This document shows, one piece after another, positions 41,802 through 46,104 of a DNA stretch of 46,104 nt (positions within the stretch are counted from its first letter, which is position 1; the number at the start of each line of letters is the position of its first letter). The notes below the pieces were generated by a model that saw nothing but the letters and a program-made list of their open reading frames with translations, searched no databases and had not been told where the DNA came from. The DNA lies in NCBI RefSeq assembly GCF_011045015.1, contig NZ_JAAKZY010000071.1:1-46104 (forward strand). Reading direction: 5' to 3'. The position numbers and the translations under genes are program-made. Origin of the DNA: Streptomyces scabichelini (GTDB lineage Bacteria; Actinomycetota; Actinomycetes; Streptomycetales; Streptomycetaceae).

Positions 41802-42821
41802 GTGGTGACCGACACCGCGAAACCGGTGTCCGTGCCCGGTACGGAGCGCACAGCCTCCGTGCCGGGCACGGCCCCGTCCCGCATACGCCGACTGGGCCGG
41901 GCCCTGCGGCCTGGCCCCGTTCCCGGCGCCAACGGCGCGGCGCTGTACCGCCGTTGGTGGCAGCCCTGGCTGTGGGCGGCGCCCGCCATCTTCTGCGCGG
42001 CGGTCTTCGGCGTGTTCCCGTTCCTCAACACCCTCCTGCTGTCGTTCACCGACGCCAAGCCGCTCGGCGGCGCCGCGAACTTCGTCGGGTGGTCCAACTA
42101 CACGCGGATGCTGGACGACTCCGACTTCTGGCTGGCGACCCGCAACAGCCTGCTGTACGCGCTGATCGTGGTGCCGCTGATGGTGCTGCTGCCGCTGCTG
42201 CTGGCCGTCCTGGTGGAGAAGAACCTGCCCGGCATCGGGTTCTTCCGGTCGGCCTTCTACACACCGGTACTCGCCTCCAGTGTGGTCGTGGGTCTGAGCT
42301 GGCAGTGGCTGCTGGCCGACGAGGGGCTGATCAACACCTCACTGGAGAAGGCCCATCTGATCAAGGACGCCATTCCGTTCCTGTCCGACTCGTGGCTGAT
42401 CCTGTTCTCCGCGATGGGCCTGACGTTGTGGAAGGGGCTCGGCTGGTACATGATCTTCTACCTGGCCGCGCTGGGGAACGTGCCCCGGGAGCTGCACGAG
42501 GCGGCGTCCATGGACGGCGCCGGTGCGATCCGGCGCTTCTGGCACATCACCGTGCCGGGCGTGCGGCAGGCCATGATGCTGGTCGGCACACTCACCGGCA
42601 TCGGCTCGCTGCGGGTGTTCACCGAGATCTACATGCTCGGCAGCTCCACCGGTGGCCCCGGCGGCGCCGACCGCACCCTGCCCTTCTACATCCGCGACGT
42701 CGGCCTGGACCCGTTGACCGGCAACGCCGGCTACGGATCGGCGGTCAGCGTGGCGCTGTTCCTGCTGACGCTGGGGCTGACCCTGCTGGCCCAGCGCCTG
42801 ACGAAGGAGGACGAGTCATGA
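41802..42821 (+). CDS. Sugar ABC transporter permease (MalF-like)
   Basis: This 339-aa membrane protein has about six transmembrane helices and the MalF-type EAA loop (ELHEAASMDGAGAIRRFWHI) that contacts the ATPase. It starts at GTG 41802, 3 bp after the binding-protein stop, and overlaps the second permease by 4 bp (ATGA), so the three genes form one operon. The N-terminal ~45 residues are a Pro/Arg-rich cytoplasmic extension. Confidence 0.94.
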   Translation: MVTDTAKPVSVPGTERTASVPGTAPSRIRRLGRALRPGPVPGANGAALYRRWWQPWLWAAPAIFCAAVFGVFPFLNTLLLSFTDAKPLGGAANFVGWSNYTRMLDDSDFWLATRNSLLYALIVVPLMVLLPLLLAVLVEKNLPGIGFFRSAFYTPVLASSVVVGLSWQWLLADEGLINTSLEKAHLIKDAIPFLSDSWLILFSAMGLTLWKGLGWYMIFYLAALGNVPRELHEAASMDGAGAIRRFWHITVPGVRQAMMLVGTLTGIGSLRVFTEIYMLGSSTGGPGGADRTLPFYIRDVGLDPLTGNAGYGSAVSVALFLLTLGLTLLAQRLTKEDES

Positions 42822-43747
42822 CGAGCCTCACCACCGCCGAGGCACCCCGGACTCCCCAGACCCCCGGCACTCGTCGCCCGCGCCGCCCGCGACTCCCGCG
42901 ACTCCCTCGCTGGCGCGACTACGGCCGCCCCCGGGAACTGATCGTCCGCTACCTGCTGCTGCTCTTCGTGCTCGCCATCACCGTCGGGCCGCTGATCTGG
43001 CAGCTCCTGGCGTCGCTGAAGAGCACCGGCGAGGACGTGTTCGGGGCGAACGCCACGCTGCTGCCGCACGACCCGACCCTGCGGGCCTACCGGCAGGTCT
43101 TCGAGCAGGTACCGGTGGCCACGTACATCAGGAACAGCATGATCGTGGTCGTCCTGTCCGTCGGCAGCCAGCTGCTGTTCTCCACCACGGCCGGCTACAT
43201 GCTCTCCAAGCCCGGCTGGAAGGGCCGCAAGACGGTCTGGGTGCTGCTGGCCGCCTCCATGATGTTCCCCTTCGAGTCGATCATGGTGTCGCTGTTCCTG
43301 AGCATCCGTGACCTCGGCCTGGTCGACAGCCTGGTGGGCGTCTGGCTGCCCGGGTTCGTCGGTGCCATCAACGTCCTGCTGATGCGTGCCGCGTTCATGG
43401 CGGTGCCGCGCGAGATCGAGGACGCGGCGATGATCGACGGTGCGGGCGAGTGGCAGCGCTTTAGGCACCTCTACCTGCCGTCCGCGTGGGGCGCGATCCT
43501 GGTGGTCGTCATCAACACCTTCATCGCCGCCTGGGACGACTTCCTCTGGCCGCTGATCGTGCTGCGCTCCGAGAGCAGCATGACGCTGACGCTGGGTCTT
43601 TCGCGGCTGCAGAGCTCGTCGTTCGGCTACGACCAGCGGGTGGTCATGGCGGGAGCGGTGATCTCCGTCATCCCGGTGCTGGTGCTGTTCGTCATCACAC
43701 AGCGGTGGTTCTACAAGGGTGTCTCGTCGGGGGCCGTGAAGCTCTGA
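42818..43747 (+). CDS. Sugar ABC transporter permease (MalG-like)
   Basis: This 309-aa membrane protein has about six helices, with the MalG-type EAA loop (EIEDAAMIDGAGEWQRFRHL) and the conserved TFIAAWDDFLWPL segment. The ATG at 42818 overlaps the previous stop (ATGA) and has AAGGAGG 7 nt upstream. The N-terminus is a short Arg/Pro-rich cytoplasmic stretch. Its 3' end overlaps the convergent GH3 gene by 37 bp. With its partner it would form the channel of the sugar importer. Confidence 0.94.
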   Translation: MTSLTTAEAPRTPQTPGTRRPRRPRLPRLPRWRDYGRPRELIVRYLLLLFVLAITVGPLIWQLLASLKSTGEDVFGANATLLPHDPTLRAYRQVFEQVPVATYIRNSMIVVVLSVGSQLLFSTTAGYMLSKPGWKGRKTVWVLLAASMMFPFESIMVSLFLSIRDLGLVDSLVGVWLPGFVGAINVLLMRAAFMAVPREIEDAAMIDGAGEWQRFRHLYLPSAWGAILVVVINTFIAAWDDFLWPLIVLRSESSMTLTLGLSRLQSSSFGYDQRVVMAGAVISVIPVLVLFVITQRWFYKGVSSGAVKL

Positions 43748-46011
43748 TCCCCGTCTGTCCGCAGCACGACGGGTACGGCGGTGAGCGCGGCCTTCGCCGA
43801 CTCGGCGACCCGGATCTCCAGCGTACCGGGAAGTACGGATGTCTCCCGTGTCTCCAAGTCGGCGCCGACCTGGGCCAGTTGGTCGGCGCCGAGGGAGAAG
43901 GCGACCGTGCGGCGCTCGCCCGGCGCGAGACCGGCTCCCTGGAACGCGCGCAGTTCGAGGGTGCGCGGCCAGACGGGCGTGAGCAGACGGCGGATGTAGA
44001 GCTGGACGACGGTACGGCCGTACCGCTCCCCCGTGTTGGTGACGTCGACCTCGACCGTGTCCTGTGACAGGCGCGGCGGGCCGTACTCGAAGGTCGTGTA
44101 CGACAGCCCGTGCCCGAAGGAGTAGAGCGGCTCGGCGCTTTCGTCCGCGTAGGACCCGTACTCGGTGTCCTTGTGGTTGTAGTAGACGGGCAGTTGGCCC
44201 GCCGACCGGGGGACGGAGACGGGAAGCCTGCCGACCGGTTCCGCGTGCCCGAACAGCACCTCGGCGATCGCGTCGCCGCCCCACGGGCCCGGGTACCAGG
44301 CGGTCAGCAGCGCCGCCGCGAGGTCCGCCGCCTCCGGGACGGCGTGCGGGCGGCCCTGCACCAGGACCACCACGACGGGGGTGCCCGTCGCCGAGACGGC
44401 CCGCAGCAGCTCGTACTGCGCCTCGCCGAGCCGCAATCCGGCGAGGTCGACTCCCTCGCCGCAGGTCATCTCGGAGACCGTCCTGAGCGCGGCTCCGTTG
44501 GCGGCGAAACCGGTCTCCGGGGTACGGGCGCTGCTGCCGCCGAGCACGAGCACGGCCAGGTCGGCGGCGTCGGCCAGGGCCACGGCCTCGGGGATGCCGG
44601 AGGTGTCGCCGCCGGTGAGGGCACAGCCGCGCGCGTGGCTGATCTCCACTTCCGGTGGGGCGAGCCGTCGCATCCCGTCCAGCACGCTTGCGCCGGTGCC
44701 GGGGCGTTGTGGGGCCGTGTAGTCGCCGAGTTGATGCGCGGTGGTGGCGGCGTGCGGGCCCAGGACGGCGATACGGGATGTCGTCGGCGGGATGGGGAGG
44801 ACACCGCCGTCGTTGTGGAGGAGGGTGACCGCGGCTCGGGCGAGGGCGGTGCTCAGGTCGCGGCCGGGGGCTGCGGGAGGGGTTGCCAACTGGTCTGCAG
44901 CATACGGCCGTTCGAACAGGCCGAGGCGGAACTTGAGGCGGAGGACGCGGGCGACCGCGGCGTCGAGGGTGTCCTCGCGTACGAGGCCTCGCTCCACCGC
45001 CTCCTCCAGGTGCGTGAAGCCCTCGTCCCACAGGCTCAGGTCCACGCCCGAGTTCAGGGCGAGGGCGCCCGCCGAGACCGGGTCGCCGGTGATCCGGGCC
45101 AGCCGGTCCACCGCCAGGCCGTCCGCCATGACCAGCCCCTCGAATCCCCAGCGGCGGCGCAGCAGTCCGTCGAGCAGGGCGCGGTTGCCGGAGCAGGGGA
45201 TGCCGTCGACCTCGTTGTACGCGGCCATGACGGCGGCGGCCCCGGCACGGACGCCGGCGCGGGCGGCGGGGAGGTGGATCTCGTGGAGTTCGCGCGGGCC
45301 GAGCTCCGACTCCGCGGAGTTGCGGCCGCCGACGGTGGCGCCCTGGCCGGCGAAGTGCTTCAGCACGACGGGGGCCTTGTCGGGGGCGAAGAGATCGCCG
45401 GGGTTCCCCTGCATGCCGCGTACGAGCGCCTCGGTGAGACGCGACGCGAGGTACGGGTCCTCGCCGAAGCACTCCTCCGTACGGCCCCAGCGGGGGTCGC
45501 GGGCGATGTCCAGTGCGGAGACGAGCGCCACGTGGGCGCCGCGGGAACGGAGTTCGGCCGCGGCGTGGGCGGCGGCCTGCTCGTACAGCTCGGGGTCCCA
45601 GGTGGCGCCGACGGCCAGGTTCACCGGGAGGACCGTGCCGTCCAGGGCCATGTGGCCGTGGGGTACCTCCTCGACGAACAGGGCGGGTATGCCGAGCCGG
45701 CTTTGTTCTATGACGTGGCGCTGCACTTGGTCGGCGAGCGCGGCGCTGTCCGCCGCGCCGGCTCCCGTGGTGTGATCCACGCCCGACCACGCGTCGGCTC
45801 GCAGTAGTCCGTAGAGGGCGCCGAGACCGCCGAAGCGGGTGGTCTCGGCGCGTAGCGCCGCGGTCAGTTCGAACCCTGACGGGGTGCGCCGGTAGGCGTC
45901 CCAGCCGTACATCCGCTGGTTGAGCTGTCCGGCCTTCTCTCGCAGCGTCATTCTGCTGAGCAGGTCGCGGGTGCGCTCTTCTATGGGGGCGGTGGGATTG
46001 CGGTAGAGCAT
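43711..46011 (-). CDS. GH3 family glycosidase (beta-glucosidase/xylosidase-like)
   Basis: This 766-aa protein of glycoside hydrolase family 3 has an (alpha/beta)8 domain with KHF at 218-220 and nucleophile Asp297 in LVMADGLAVD. An (alpha/beta)6 domain follows (VLGPHAATT, VVLVQGRPHAVPEA), and a fibronectin-III-like C-terminal domain (VTNTGERYGRTVVQLYI). No signal peptide is seen, so it is intracellular. It probably removes beta-linked terminal sugars from oligosaccharides brought in by the importer. The ATG at 46011 has only a weak GAAG upstream. It is convergent with the importer, overlapping by 37 bp, so both operons may affect each other's 3' ends. Confidence 0.94.
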   Translation of the reverse strand: MLYRNPTAPIEERTRDLLSRMTLREKAGQLNQRMYGWDAYRRTPSGFELTAALRAETTRFGGLGALYGLLRADAWSGVDHTTGAGAADSAALADQVQRHVIEQSRLGIPALFVEEVPHGHMALDGTVLPVNLAVGATWDPELYEQAAAHAAAELRSRGAHVALVSALDIARDPRWGRTEECFGEDPYLASRLTEALVRGMQGNPGDLFAPDKAPVVLKHFAGQGATVGGRNSAESELGPRELHEIHLPAARAGVRAGAAAVMAAYNEVDGIPCSGNRALLDGLLRRRWGFEGLVMADGLAVDRLARITGDPVSAGALALNSGVDLSLWDEGFTHLEEAVERGLVREDTLDAAVARVLRLKFRLGLFERPYAADQLATPPAAPGRDLSTALARAAVTLLHNDGGVLPIPPTTSRIAVLGPHAATTAHQLGDYTAPQRPGTGASVLDGMRRLAPPEVEISHARGCALTGGDTSGIPEAVALADAADLAVLVLGGSSARTPETGFAANGAALRTVSEMTCGEGVDLAGLRLGEAQYELLRAVSATGTPVVVVLVQGRPHAVPEAADLAAALLTAWYPGPWGGDAIAEVLFGHAEPVGRLPVSVPRSAGQLPVYYNHKDTEYGSYADESAEPLYSFGHGLSYTTFEYGPPRLSQDTVEVDVTNTGERYGRTVVQLYIRRLLTPVWPRTLELRAFQGAGLAPGERRTVAFSLGADQLAQVGADLETRETSVLPGTLEIRVAESAKAALTAVPVVLRTDGDQSFTAPDETPL

Positions 46012-46052
46012 GGGGGTGGTCGCTTCTTCGCTGTCGGGTGCGGGTTGGTTGG

Positions 46053-46083
46053 TGGCTGGTCGCGCAGTTCCCCGCGCCCCTTG
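46053..46083 (+). repeat. GGTCGCGCAG hairpin repeat, copy 5 (partial)
   Basis: GGCTGGTCGCGCAGTTCCCC is followed by GCGCCCCTTGGG at the window end, upstream of the GH3 start. The second hairpin arm is degenerate. Confidence 0.75.
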
Positions 46084-46104
46084 GGTGGGTGGTGGGTGCG
46101 GGGG

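Noticed and set aside
42731..45790. 1019-aa minus-strand frame across the permease and GH3 genes
   Set aside because: It is out of frame with the recognised GH3 protein, extremely Arg/Pro/Gly-rich, and has no family pattern.
1..46104. CRISPR array
   Set aside because: No regularly spaced direct repeats were found; the dispersed repeats are kilobases apart.
1..46104. tRNA or rRNA genes
   Set aside because: I saw no cloverleaf with a GTTCGA-type arm and CCA-like end, nor any conserved rRNA stretch. A covariance-model scan would settle this.

Overview
The window is high-GC DNA with GTG and TTG starts, MsiK-type sugar importers lacking their own ATPase, paired XRE(DUF5753)/DUF397 regulators, a DUF574 methyltransferase and a DmdR/IdeR-type iron box. 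It also carries five copies of a hairpin repeat containing GGTCGCGCAGTTCCCCGCGC. Together these point to a Streptomyces chromosome or a close relative. No tRNA, rRNA or CRISPR was seen.

Left part (1-13.2 kb), mostly ordinary chromosome: an ABC permease and its binding lipoprotein (no ATPase beside them), an AIM24 protein, a secreted subtilisin-like protease with a P-domain, an iron-box-controlled siderophore-binding lipoprotein, and an ABC exporter. These are followed by a regulatory triad (anti-sigma-like ATPase, XRE-DUF5753, DUF397), a DUF574 methyltransferase, an RBBP9-type hydrolase divergent from an Lrp/AsnC regulator, and an alpha/beta hydrolase.

Middle part (13.2-31.0 kb), a mosaic accessory island built largely of broken genes. 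It holds remnants of at least seven insertion sequences (two IS1380-like pieces at its outer edges, two IS5-like, IS630, IS1182 and an IS701-like one) and fragments of FAD monooxygenases, hydrolases, a Ser/Thr kinase, a YrdB-like protein and a histidine kinase. Intact genes among the debris are an OmpR/histidine-kinase pair (with a TTA codon) facing an MMPL exporter, a foreign-looking Tat amidohydrolase, a lipoprotein with all six copper ligands of PHM/DBH-type monooxygenases followed by a Rieske lipoprotein, and a NarL-type response regulator.

The most striking structure in the island is a 64-bp repeat. It occurs three times complete (A 19132-19195, B 24281-24344, D 29267-29330) and once partially (C 25859-25900). 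Copy D interrupts a histidine kinase, is flanked by a 6-bp direct repeat (CCGGCG), and removing 64+6 bp restores the kinase reading frame exactly. It therefore behaves like a miniature mobile element. Copies A, B and C lie directly upstream of a shared leader (RBS, start and first ~13 codons) that precedes two unrelated proteins, the MMPL exporter and the copper monooxygenase.

Right part (31.4-46.1 kb): a second ATPase/XRE/DUF397 triad, then a glycan-utilisation locus. This comprises a SIS-domain protein divergent from an RpiR regulator, a 1427-aa GH38 alpha-mannosidase, a PPIase-like protein of uncertain role, a sugar ABC importer (binding protein plus two permeases) and a convergent GH3 glycosidase. 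A matching 17-bp inverted repeat lies upstream of both the mannosidase and the sugar-binding-protein genes, suggesting one shared regulator.
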